Of a stretch of DNA of 64,000 nt, positions 8,221-15,616 are shown piece after piece (the first letter of the stretch is position 1; each line of letters begins with the position of its first letter). The notes under the pieces are model-generated. The model searched no databases. It worked only from the letters and a program-made list of their open reading frames with translations, and was not told where the DNA came from. The position numbers were made by a program, and so were the translations under genes. The stretch comes from Alphaproteobacteria bacterium (GTDB lineage: Bacteria; Pseudomonadota; Alphaproteobacteria; SHVP01), in contig JAVJOO010000003.1 of assembly GCA_040216735.1 (NCBI GenBank), positions 202,746 through 266,745 of the forward strand, given 5' to 3'.

Positions 8221-9342
8221 ATGACCGGACCTGCATCCCATGCCGTTCTCGCCTCCGCCCACCATGACGAAAGCGCGCGGGAACGCTTCTTGCTCGATTT
8301 CCGCCGCGAGGTTGTGCGTCAAGCACGTGTCGACAACCGGCAGGTCTACGAGAAGAAAGTTCTACCGGCATTCCAAAAGCGCCAAGGACGACCACCCAAG
8401 GACCGCCACGAGATTCGCAAGGCGATGCTCCAGGAGGATTTGGGGCGGACCACCAGTGCGCTGCGATTGACCCAGCAGGAAATGAAATGGGATGCGGTCC
8501 ACGAAACCGTCACCCGTCAATACCGCGACTTGCAGGACCGGGCGCAGCCTGCGCGCGTCCGTGGTTCGCTCCGCCTCGATCCGAACCTCGCGCTGCCGCG
8601 CTACCTGACGGCGGTGGATATCCATGGCATGCCGGGTAACTACACGGCCGACGACGGCGCCGACGACATCTTCGCGGGCGCGATCTACGACCGCGGCGTG
8701 TTCATTCGCGGTATGGGTGCCGGCGGCGAGTACAACGATAGTTTCGGTCGGGCCATCGTCCATCACTTGAAGACGACCTATCCCAAGTTCCGACCGCGTC
8801 GCATTCTCGACGCGGGCTGTTCGGTCGGACATTCGACGCTACCGTTTTGCGATGCCTATCCGGGTGCCGAGGTCCATGCCATCGATATCGGCGCGCCGAT
8901 GGTGCGCTACGGCCATGCTCGCGCCGAATCGTTGGGGCGGACCGTGCACTTCTCGCAACAGAACGCCGAGGCGACCGACTTTCCTGACGACTATTTCGAT
9001 CTGATCGTCGGCATGGCCATGCTGCATGAAACCTCGACAAAGGCGATCGCTAACGTCTTTCGCGATCACTACCGAATTCTTGCCCCCGGCGGGATCTGTC
9101 TACACTTTGAAGGGCCGCCCTGGGATCGTCTCCCTCAGTTCGATGCAGCGGTGCACGACTGGGACACGCATTTCAATGCCGAGCCGTTCATCGGCAAGAT
9201 GCACGACCTCGATCCCAAGAAGCTTGTCGTCGATGCGGGGTTCAAGCCCGCGAGTTACATCGATACGAGCGTGCCGGCCGGCTTCGAGGGCACTTCGGGC
9301 AATTTCGCCGGCAACATTTGGTTATTCGGCGGCCGCAAATAA
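8221..9342 (+). CDS. Class I SAM-dependent methyltransferase with helical N-terminal region
   Basis: The start is ATG 8221, with AAGGAG (8208-8213) 7 nt upstream; a start at 8203 would lack a ribosome-binding site. The product is 373 residues. About the first 150 are charged and helical (VYEKKVLPAFQKRQGRPPKD) and unrecognised. The Rossmann methyltransferase domain begins at RRILDAGCSVGHSTLPFCDA (motif I), followed by GAEVHAIDIGAPMV, AEATDFPDDYFDLIVGMAML and HYRILAPGGICLHFEG. The substrate is unknown. It lies 40 bp after the RraA-like gene on the same strand and is probably co-transcribed with it. Confidence 0.85.
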   Translation: MTGPASHAVLASAHHDESARERFLLDFRREVVRQARVDNRQVYEKKVLPAFQKRQGRPPKDRHEIRKAMLQEDLGRTTSALRLTQQEMKWDAVHETVTRQYRDLQDRAQPARVRGSLRLDPNLALPRYLTAVDIHGMPGNYTADDGADDIFAGAIYDRGVFIRGMGAGGEYNDSFGRAIVHHLKTTYPKFRPRRILDAGCSVGHSTLPFCDAYPGAEVHAIDIGAPMVRYGHARAESLGRTVHFSQQNAEATDFPDDYFDLIVGMAMLHETSTKAIANVFRDHYRILAPGGICLHFEGPPWDRLPQFDAAVHDWDTHFNAEPFIGKMHDLDPKKLVVDAGFKPASYIDTSVPAGFEGTSGNFAGNIWLFGGRK

Positions 9343-9352
9343 CGCTGTCGCG

Positions 9353-10669
9353 TTAGCAGCTCGGCTTCGCGGTCACGAGGCCGAAGCCGAAGACGTTGTC
9401 TTTGCCAGGGACTCCAAGGTCGGCCGACTGTTTCGCGAGCGAAACCCGAATCGCCGTGGAATCGCCTTTGCTCTTCGCCGCTTCAAGTGCGGCCAGGACT
9501 GCAACGAAGGGCGTCGCAAAGGACGTGCCCGACTGATACTTGCCGCCGCCCGGCACGGCTGTCCAGATTTTCACGCCCGGCGCGGCAAAGTCGATATAGG
9601 CGCCGCTATTGGCTTCGGAATAGACCAACCGGTCCTCGCCTACCGCCGTTACTGCCACGACATCGTCGAACGCCGCCGGATAGGCCGGACGATCGGCGCT
9701 GCCCCAGTTGCCCGCGGCGGCGACCATGACGACCTTGCTCAATGCTGCTTTCTTGAAGGCGAGTTCGAGCACTTTGTTCGACGCCCCGGCGATCGACAGG
9801 TTGATGGTGTGCACCCGCTCGCCAATGATCCAGTCGAGCGCCTTGACCATGGCCACGGCATTGCCCGAAACCTGACCGTCGTTTTCCTCGAACATGTTGC
9901 CCGCAAATAACTCGGCGCCGGGCAGGAGGCCGCCCCAACCTTTGTCGCCGGGCAAGCCGACCAACAGTGCCGCGACCGCGGTGCCATGACTATGCGCCGC
10001 AGGTTGGCGCCCCTCCTTGTGGAACGATCTGTAGGTCACGTTGCTGCCCTTGAGCGCGACATGATCGGTGTCGAGCGCACCGTCGATCATCCCCATACGG
10101 ATGCCGCGTCCGCAACTCGGTTTGGCCTGGTCCCATCCTGCCGTCCAGCGCGCCAAGCTGCCACTGCGCAGGCTAGCGGGCGGCGCCGCAGAAGGCTCGT
10201 AGAGGTGATTGGCGTCGGCGATGATCCCGGGAAACTCCCTGATCAAGGTTTGGCGCGCGTCCGGCACCGAGACGTTGGCGGGGACTCGTAACCGGACGAT
10301 TTCCATCCCCAGATTGCCGAGCTGCGTTGCTTCAATGACGCTGAATCCCAGCGCCCGCGCATCCCTGACAAAATCCGCGGGCACGTTGGCGACAATAAGC
10401 TCACCGGGCTCGAACCGGTCGTCGGGATTGGCCGCATTGGGACCACCGCCGCCGGTTCGTCCGCCGCGTGCACTGGCGTCGCGTCCTCCGCTGTTGCTTG
10501 CCCCGCTACCGTCGCCGCGCGAGCTCTCCGACCCGATGACCCGTCCCTGTTTGTCGTACTGCAAGATCGTGGTTTTTGACTGCGCGTGGACCGGCGCGGG
10601 CGCACCGAGACTGAGCAGCCCCAGCAGGGGGAGAAGGGCAACGCAAAAAAGCACAGGAAAATAACGCAT
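9353..10669 (-). CDS. Secreted subtilisin-like serine protease (S8)
   Basis: The 438-residue precursor starts with a signal peptide ending near VHAQS (residue 31). A Gly/Ser-rich linker (about 50-80) and a possible prodomain (about 85-155) follow, then the S8 catalytic domain. The triad is visible: Asp196 in GMIDGALD, His228 in HSHGTAVAA, and Ser383 in GTSFATPFVA. The oxyanion Asn321 lies in AAAGNWG. The domain ends FGFGLVTAKPSC, with Cys186 and Cys438 available for a disulfide. It probably acts in the periplasm or outside the cell. It converges on the methyltransferase gene 10 bp away. Confidence 0.93.
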   Translation of the reverse strand: MRYFPVLFCVALLPLLGLLSLGAPAPVHAQSKTTILQYDKQGRVIGSESSRGDGSGASNSGGRDASARGGRTGGGGPNAANPDDRFEPGELIVANVPADFVRDARALGFSVIEATQLGNLGMEIVRLRVPANVSVPDARQTLIREFPGIIADANHLYEPSAAPPASLRSGSLARWTAGWDQAKPSCGRGIRMGMIDGALDTDHVALKGSNVTYRSFHKEGRQPAAHSHGTAVAALLVGLPGDKGWGGLLPGAELFAGNMFEENDGQVSGNAVAMVKALDWIIGERVHTINLSIAGASNKVLELAFKKAALSKVVMVAAAGNWGSADRPAYPAAFDDVVAVTAVGEDRLVYSEANSGAYIDFAAPGVKIWTAVPGGGKYQSGTSFATPFVAVLAALEAAKSKGDSTAIRVSLAKQSADLGVPGKDNVFGFGLVTAKPSC

Positions 10670-10891
10670 CGGTCGGTCCGCTCTGGATCGTCACTGGTGC
10701 CGCGATATTAGCACGATTGCAGGGGCCGCCACCGTGTCGGCGATCACCTCCAGGTGTATTGCGCGGGTAGTTCTCCCGCATTTATTGCAAATCCAACGCA
10801 CCTCGGGAGCGACCCTTTGACCGGCGGGCGACGCGGCGATACGGTCACGCGCACAAGGCGCTATTGAGGTGCCGTGCGGGAGGAGAAAACC

Positions 10892-12439
10892 ATGGTTTTG
10901 AAGAAGCTAGCCCTGGGCGCGAGCGCCCTGATGGTCGGCGCGGCGCTTACCGCGCTGCCGGCCCAAGCCCAAATGCAAGATAAGACGCTCCGCATTGGCG
11001 CATGGAATTTGGCGACGTCCGAAGGCAACCCGTACTTCGGGATCGGTACGCCCAATGTCTTTTCGTGGTCGCCGATGTTCGACATGTTGACCTTCGTCGA
11101 AACCGACGGTGCTGCGACGCCAAGCTTAGCGCTGGGTTGGGAGAACGTCGACGCGACGACGTGGCGTTTCCGTTTGCGCCCCAATATCAAGTTCCATAAC
11201 GGTGAAGATTTCACCGCCGATGCCGTCATCAAGGCATGGGCATGGCTGCAAACCGAAGAGGGCAAAACTAAGGGTTCTTCCGCTTCGAGCCGGACCAAGT
11301 TTATTGCTTCGATCACGGCGCCCGATCCCATGACGGTCGAGATCAAGACCACCAACCCGAACCCGATCGTGCCCGCCGAAATGTCGGCCATGATGATTGT
11401 TGCGCCCAAAGCGTGGGCCGACCTCGGCGTGGATGGCTTCGCCAAGCGTCCGTCCGGCACCGGTTCCTACCGGATGGTCAGTTGGCAGGACGATTCCAAG
11501 GCGGTCTTCGAAGCGGTCACCGACACGTGGCGCCCGGCCAAGGTCAAGACGCTTGAGATATACGACCTTCCCGAACGTCAGCCGCGCATTGCGGCGCTCC
11601 GTTCGGGCGAACTCGACGTCGCGCTTGGCGCGACCCCCGATGACATGGCAACGCTGGAATCGGCGGGGCTCAAGATGGACATCACGCCGGGCTCGCAGGT
11701 TCTGACCTGGGGCATCACCCAGACCAACGGCGCCGAAGGCGTCAACCTCGCGCCGTTCCAAGACAAGCGGGTTCGCCAAGCCCTCAACTATGCCGTCGAC
11801 AAACAAGCGATGGCCGATGGGTTGCTGGGCGGCGTCGGTGGTACGGCCACCGGTACCGGCGTGGCGCCGATCGCGTTCGGCTACAACGGTGCGATCAAGC
11901 CTTATCCCTACGACCCCGATAAAGCCCGCGCGCTCTTGAAGGCGGCCAACTTTCCGTTCGATGAGGAAATCGTCGTCAATGTCGTGCCAGGCGCGTTTCC
12001 GGCAGACTCGGAGATCTTCCAGCAGACCGCGGCGGACCTTTCCAAGGTCGGTCTCAAGGTTCGCGTCGAGGTCATTCCCTTCGGCGATTGGATCAAGAAG
12101 TTCTTCCCCGTCGCCTGGCCGTCGCCGATGTGGCACAACCTGTGGAACGCCGCCCCGGTGATGGATGCGACCACGTCGATCCTCAATCAGTCGTGCGGCA
12201 AAGGCGGTAAGCCCTATCTGTGCGATCCGACGCAGCAAGCAATGATCGACGCGGCCAATGCCGAGTTCGACGCCGACAAGCGCAAGAAAATCCTGCAGGA
12301 CCTGATTGCGCTCCAATACGAAGAGGCGTCGAACCTTTACCTGATCGCCTACAACAACCTGCACGCCTACCACCCCGATGTGCAGGGGTTCCGTAACGTG
12401 AACCAGACGATCATGTACCACGAGATGTCGTTCAAGTAG
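10892..12439 (+). CDS. ABC transporter substrate-binding protein, family 5
   Basis: ATG 10892 follows GGAGGAG and begins a clear signal peptide (MVLKKLALGASALMVGAALT, cleaved near AQAQ), so it is preferred to the upstream GTG 10874. The mature part is an SBP_bac_5 (DppA/OppA-type) protein: LATSEGNPYFGIGTPNVFSW, LRPNIKFHNGEDFTADAVI, RPSGTGSYRMVSW, and DKRVRQALNYAVDKQAMADG. It is 515 residues, normal for the family. No permease or ATPase genes adjoin it, so the transporter it serves lies elsewhere or the protein is an orphan. A strong terminator follows. Confidence 0.93.
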   Translation: MVLKKLALGASALMVGAALTALPAQAQMQDKTLRIGAWNLATSEGNPYFGIGTPNVFSWSPMFDMLTFVETDGAATPSLALGWENVDATTWRFRLRPNIKFHNGEDFTADAVIKAWAWLQTEEGKTKGSSASSRTKFIASITAPDPMTVEIKTTNPNPIVPAEMSAMMIVAPKAWADLGVDGFAKRPSGTGSYRMVSWQDDSKAVFEAVTDTWRPAKVKTLEIYDLPERQPRIAALRSGELDVALGATPDDMATLESAGLKMDITPGSQVLTWGITQTNGAEGVNLAPFQDKRVRQALNYAVDKQAMADGLLGGVGGTATGTGVAPIAFGYNGAIKPYPYDPDKARALLKAANFPFDEEIVVNVVPGAFPADSEIFQQTAADLSKVGLKVRVEVIPFGDWIKKFFPVAWPSPMWHNLWNAAPVMDATTSILNQSCGKGGKPYLCDPTQQAMIDAANAEFDADKRKKILQDLIALQYEEASNLYLIAYNNLHAYHPDVQGFRNVNQTIMYHEMSFK

Positions 12440-12462
12440 GCTGCAGCGCACCTCAAACGACC

Positions 12463-12494
12463 AAAGCCCTCCCCCCACGGGGAGGGCTTTTTCG
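12463..12494 (+). terminator. Rho-independent terminator after the substrate-binding protein gene
   Basis: AAAGCCCTCCCC pairs with GGGGAGGGCTTT: arms 12463-12474 and 12479-12490 around a 4-nt CCAC loop. A T-rich run (TTTTTC with the arm end) follows. The 12-bp GC-rich stem plus T tract is a textbook intrinsic terminator, 23 bp after the stop codon. Confidence 0.9.
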
Positions 12495-12530
12495 TTAGAC
12501 TTGGCGCATTATCGTTATTTGGGCCACGCT

Positions 12531-12881
12531 ATGGGCTACTTCGTCGCTAAGGTGATTCTGTCCGGCATCATCGTAGCCATTGTCTCTGAGGTCGCGCGCC
12601 GTCTGCCTGGTTTGGGCGGCCTCATCGCGTCGTTACCGCTCGTGTCGGTGCTCGGGATGATGTGGTTGTGGCGCGACACCGGCGATCCCAACCGGATGGC
12701 CGCCCACGCGACGGCGACGTTTTGGTTCGTTCTGCCATCTTTGCCGATGTTTCTGCTGATCCCCCTCCTGTTGAAGCGCGGCATGGCGTTTTGGCCAGCC
12801 CTTGGGTTGGGGTGCTTGCTGACCATGGCGCTCTACGCCGCCATGGTGTGGGCCGGTCCGCGGTTCGGCGTGAAACTCTAG
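12531..12881 (+). CDS. Small integral membrane protein, DUF3147-like
   Basis: This 116-residue protein has four predicted transmembrane segments and a conserved start, VAKVILSGIIVAIVSEVARR then LPGLGGLIASLPLVSVLGMM, resembling the DUF3147 / GlpM-like family. ATG 12531 is chosen because family members start just before this helix; a TTG at 12501 would overlap the terminator region and add ten residues. No clear Shine-Dalgarno precedes 12531, so the start is uncertain. GlpM-like proteins have been tied to alginate production in Pseudomonas, but the function here is unknown. Confidence 0.75.
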   Translation: MGYFVAKVILSGIIVAIVSEVARRLPGLGGLIASLPLVSVLGMMWLWRDTGDPNRMAAHATATFWFVLPSLPMFLLIPLLLKRGMAFWPALGLGCLLTMALYAAMVWAGPRFGVKL

Positions 12882-12974
12882 GCGCTTGCCTTTGCCGTCC
12901 TGCTAGATTGCGTTTGATCGTTGCCCATGGCGGAGCGACCGGCTTGAATATGGATCAACGACGAGGATGCTCCC

Positions 12975-13400
12975 ATGATCCAACTCATCTATGTCAGCGC
13001 CGCAACCGAGAGCCTGCCTGAAGGCACGCTACCCACGTTCCTGTCCCGCAACCGAAAGCGCAACGAAGAGCGTGGTATCACCGGCATTGTCGTCCACCAT
13101 GAAGGCTCGTTCCTCCAGGTCCTCGAAGGGAAGCGCGAAGCCGTGAACGGCTTGTTCGAGACTATCCGCAACGACCCGCGCCATACGGCCGTGACCCTGC
13201 TCAGCCGCAAGTCGATCGCCCACCGCGAGTTCGGCGAAGCTTCGATGGCCTTCGTCGATACCGCCGGCAAGGCCCACGACCTCGAAGGTTTCATCGACTA
13301 CGAGCATGAACTCAAGAATCTGACCTTGGGCGACACCCAGGCGCGCAAGCTTCTGGGTATGTTTCTCAAGGGTCGCTGGCACCAACATCTCATGACGTAA
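12975..13400 (+). CDS. BLUF-domain blue-light sensor (stand-alone)
   Basis: The 141-residue protein is a BLUF domain plus a short helical tail. The flavin-network residues fall at family spacing: Tyr6 (LIYVS), Asn30 (RKRNEERGITG), Gln48 (GSFLQVLEG) and Met91 (EASMAF). Relative to AppA these equal Tyr21, Asn45, Gln63 and Met106; the AppA Trp104 position is Ala89 here. BLUF proteins bind FAD non-covalently and shift absorbance on blue-light excitation. No output domain is fused, so signalling must go through a partner. An RraA-like gene follows 70 bp downstream. AGGATGCTCCC precedes the ATG. Confidence 0.95.
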   Translation: MIQLIYVSAATESLPEGTLPTFLSRNRKRNEERGITGIVVHHEGSFLQVLEGKREAVNGLFETIRNDPRHTAVTLLSRKSIAHREFGEASMAFVDTAGKAHDLEGFIDYEHELKNLTLGDTQARKLLGMFLKGRWHQHLMT

Positions 13401-13469
13401 GCGCGCCACGGCGGGCTCCCCGCGGCGGAGCTGGCGGGCTAGAATTCGGGCAAACAGGGGGACATCGCC

Positions 13470-14144
13470 ATGTACACCATCATTACCGATATCGAGCGGC
13501 CCGACCCGGCGCTCGTCGCGCGCGCCAAGGGTCTCTACGTGTGTATGGCAGGGATCGAACTCGGCCCCCGCCAATGCGTCGATAGCGCGATCAAACCTCT
13601 GCGCCCGGACTGGAAAATCGCCGGCCCCGCCTTCACGGTGCGGCCCGAGTATACCGACGATTCGCTGATGAGCCGGGTAGCCACCAAATACGTTAAACCC
13701 GGCGACATCCTGGTGATCGATGCGGGCGGGCGCACCGACTGTTCCAACTTCGGCGCCAGCATGGCCGCGGGCGCCCTAGAAAACGGCTGCGCGGGTGTGG
13801 TCCTCGACGGCGTCGTACTGACCGGCCAAATGCTGCGCGAGGAAGAAGGTCTACCCATCTTTTGCCGCGGCACCGTCGCGCGCAACCGCGGCGCCGAGCG
13901 GCCGGGCTGGCTCAATAGCCCGGTGCTGTGCGGCGGCGTCATCGTTAACCCGGGCGACCTCGTCCTTGGCGACGAGGATGGTGTCGTCGTGATCCCCAAG
14001 GACCGCGCCGAGGAAATCGTCGCCCGTGCCGAAGCCGCCGGCAAAAAAAGCGAAGGCGGCCGCGCCGCCGGCACCTCCTACCACACCCGCTCGGGCGCCG
14101 AAGAAAAACTCCGCGCCATCCCCGGCGTCGTCTGGCGGGACTGA
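13470..14144 (+). CDS. RraA-like protein, catalytic Arg-Asp pair absent (copy 2)
   Basis: At 224 residues this is a paralogue of the protein at 7506-8180. Both share TDIERPDPALVARA, VKPGDILVIDAGGRTD-type and GGVIVNPGDLVLGDEDGVV segments. The expected DGxxRD motif reads DGVVLT (Leu117-Thr118), the same substitution as in copy 1. The C-terminus is longer in Lys/Ala-rich sequence (RAEAAGKKSEGGRAAGTSYH). AGGGGGACATCGCC lies ahead of the ATG. It may form a trimer or hexamer like other RraA-fold proteins, but aldolase or RNase E-inhibitor activity should not be assumed. A strong inverted repeat lies 10 bp after the stop. Confidence 0.85.
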   Translation: MYTIITDIERPDPALVARAKGLYVCMAGIELGPRQCVDSAIKPLRPDWKIAGPAFTVRPEYTDDSLMSRVATKYVKPGDILVIDAGGRTDCSNFGASMAAGALENGCAGVVLDGVVLTGQMLREEEGLPIFCRGTVARNRGAERPGWLNSPVLCGGVIVNPGDLVLGDEDGVVVIPKDRAEEIVARAEAAGKKSEGGRAAGTSYHTRSGAEEKLRAIPGVVWRD

Positions 14145-14154
14145 CCGCGCGATT

Positions 14155-14175
14155 CCTCCCTTCAATGAAGGGAGG
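14155..14175 (+). terminator. Perfect 10-bp inverted repeat after the RraA-like gene
   Basis: CCTCCCTTCA (14155-14164) and TGAAGGGAGG (14166-14175) are perfect reverse complements around one base, 10 bp past the stop codon. No T run follows (GTAGGGAGG), so it is either a Rho-dependent 3' hairpin or part of a dispersed palindromic element. Confidence 0.45.
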
Positions 14176-14515
14176 GTAGGGAGGGGTCTTCTCCACGACC
14201 CCATACGACGGAGGAAGTCGCAGTTCCGACGCACCGTCGTTCGTTCGAGCGACCTTGCCCGGCACGAGAAGAGCCGAAGCGCAAGGTATTCCTCCCCCTC
14301 ACCGAGGGGAAAGGCAGTGAGGGGGGCGCGCTACCGCGGCACCGGATTCCACGCCCTCTCGTTTTACCCTGTGACCAGAGTAACTTGACGGAGTTGGGGA
14401 CATAGAACGTGATTCGTCGCCCGGTACATTCTTGGATAGACTCGGACGATAGGTCGTTAGCCGGGGCAAGGTGGCCTGGTTCGGTCGTCGCGATGTGAAC
14501 CGGGAAACGCCCCAC

Positions 14516-14664
14516 TTTGGGTTCGTTTGTAATTTCGAAAAATCTAAGCGTCTGATTTCTAGAGAAAAATTTGGGTTCGTTTGGTAAAAAAAACCGCTCA
14601 GGCTTCGTTGTTCTGGCGCGGGAATCCACGGCTCCCTGAGGGGTTTGGCTTTGTTTCGGCAAAA
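14516..14664. repeat. Degenerate tandem repeat, TTTGGGTTCGTTTG unit
   Basis: Identical words TTTGGGTTCGTTTG occur at 14516-14529 and 14570-14583, a period of 54 bp. A weaker third copy (TTTGGCTTTGTTTCGG) starts at 14644. Each is followed by an A-rich tract (GAAAAATC, GTAAAAAAAA, CAAAAC). Read on the minus strand, the units would encode Asn-Glu-Pro-Lys or Thr-Asn-Pro-Lys words, a pattern I recall from spurious small ORFs in bacterial intergenic repeats. No terminal inverted repeats or transposase are visible. Confidence 0.6.
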
Positions 14665-14735
14665 CGGCATGCTGTCGCGCCAATACGAAAAGACCCGCCT
14701 ACCGTCACCAAAGATCCACCAAAAGGAAACCATCG

Positions 14736-15605
14736 ATGACCGTTAAGCGCCGTTTTGCCGATCTCGACGAAGGTCAACTGATGGTCCGCGTCGCCGGCCC
14801 AGACAAGAAGGGCACGCCGCTAGTCATGCTGCCGGTCGCGCCCGGCACATCCCTGGGCCTGGTGCCGCTCATGGAACTTCTGGCGCAGTCGCGCCCGGTC
14901 TATGCCTTCGATCTCCCCGGCACCGGTGATTCGGCGGCGCCGCCGCACAATGGCGATGAAGAGCCGCCTCTAACGGTTTTCGCCGACATGCTGCTGCGGG
15001 GGGCAACGGCCCTGGGGCTGAAGAACTTCGACCTCTACGGAAACCGGGTCGGCGCCCATACAGCGATCGAGATGGCGTTGGCGGCGCCCGCGCGGGTGCG
15101 CAAGCTGATCGTCGATGGCTTGTTCATCTTTCCCTGGCCGACCGACAAGGTCGCGTGGACGCAGTCCTACGAGCAGCCGTCGCTCGAGTCGCTGCGCAAC
15201 AACTACACGCCCAAACTCGAGATCGACATGATGGGCAAGCAGTTCACGCAAGGTTGGCAGTTCAACCGCGACACCTCGTTGTTCTGGCCGTGGTTCATCC
15301 ACGACGGCGCCCACGCCCGCAACGTCGGTTTGCCGGATGCCGACGCTCTGCACGACAAAACCGTCGAAGTTTTGCGCGCTGCGCGCACCCAGCATCTCGT
15401 CGTCCGCGCCTCGTTCGATCAGGATTGGCGCGCGCGGTGCGGCGATGTTGAGGGACTCAAGATGCCGGTAATGGGTGACAAGAACACCGTGCCCTTCATT
15501 CCTCGCGCCGCGCTTAAGAAAAGCGGTCGCTACGATGCGTGGTACACCACGGGCGACAAGCTGGCGGCGCTGGCGGACGAACTCGCAGGTTTTCTCGACG
15601 CCTAA
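14736..15605 (+). CDS. Alpha/beta-hydrolase-fold protein with non-serine nucleophile elbow (1)
   Basis: The 289-residue protein has the fold's landmarks: the LVMLPVAPGTSLGLVPLMELL oxyanion region, the RPVYAFDLPGTGDSAAP strand, and a nucleophile elbow near residues 98-110. The elbow reads LYGNRVGAHTA, so the Ser of G-x-S-x-G is Arg104. No His is apparent near the C-terminal position where the catalytic one should sit (MGDKNTVPFIP region). Classical esterase activity is therefore unlikely; it may bind a ligand, use different chemistry, or act as a partner. It is followed 11 bp later by a second such gene. AAAAGGAAACC precedes the ATG. Confidence 0.8.
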   Translation: MTVKRRFADLDEGQLMVRVAGPDKKGTPLVMLPVAPGTSLGLVPLMELLAQSRPVYAFDLPGTGDSAAPPHNGDEEPPLTVFADMLLRGATALGLKNFDLYGNRVGAHTAIEMALAAPARVRKLIVDGLFIFPWPTDKVAWTQSYEQPSLESLRNNYTPKLEIDMMGKQFTQGWQFNRDTSLFWPWFIHDGAHARNVGLPDADALHDKTVEVLRAARTQHLVVRASFDQDWRARCGDVEGLKMPVMGDKNTVPFIPRAALKKSGRYDAWYTTGDKLAALADELAGFLDA

Positions 15606-15616
15606 GGGAATCCACC

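Larger units (their letters stand above)
14145..14735. other. 591-bp gene-free stretch with hairpins and repeats
   Basis: No convincing gene lies here; open frames on the minus strand have the composition of translated repeats. The stretch starts with the hairpin at 14155-14175, has C- and G-rich blocks at about 14290-14330 that can pair (CCTCCCCCTCACC with GTGAGGGGGG), and contains a locally AT-rich segment (14520-14595) unlike the surroundings. That segment carries two direct copies of a 14-bp word and a weaker third copy. The last 30 bp before 14736 hold the ribosome-binding site AAAAGGAAA of the next gene. Confidence 0.7.

Noticed and set aside
11126-12478. 450-codon antisense frame over the substrate-binding protein gene
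   Set aside because: It runs through the terminator hairpin and has no recognisable domain. The plus-strand gene has signal peptide, family motifs and ribosome-binding site.
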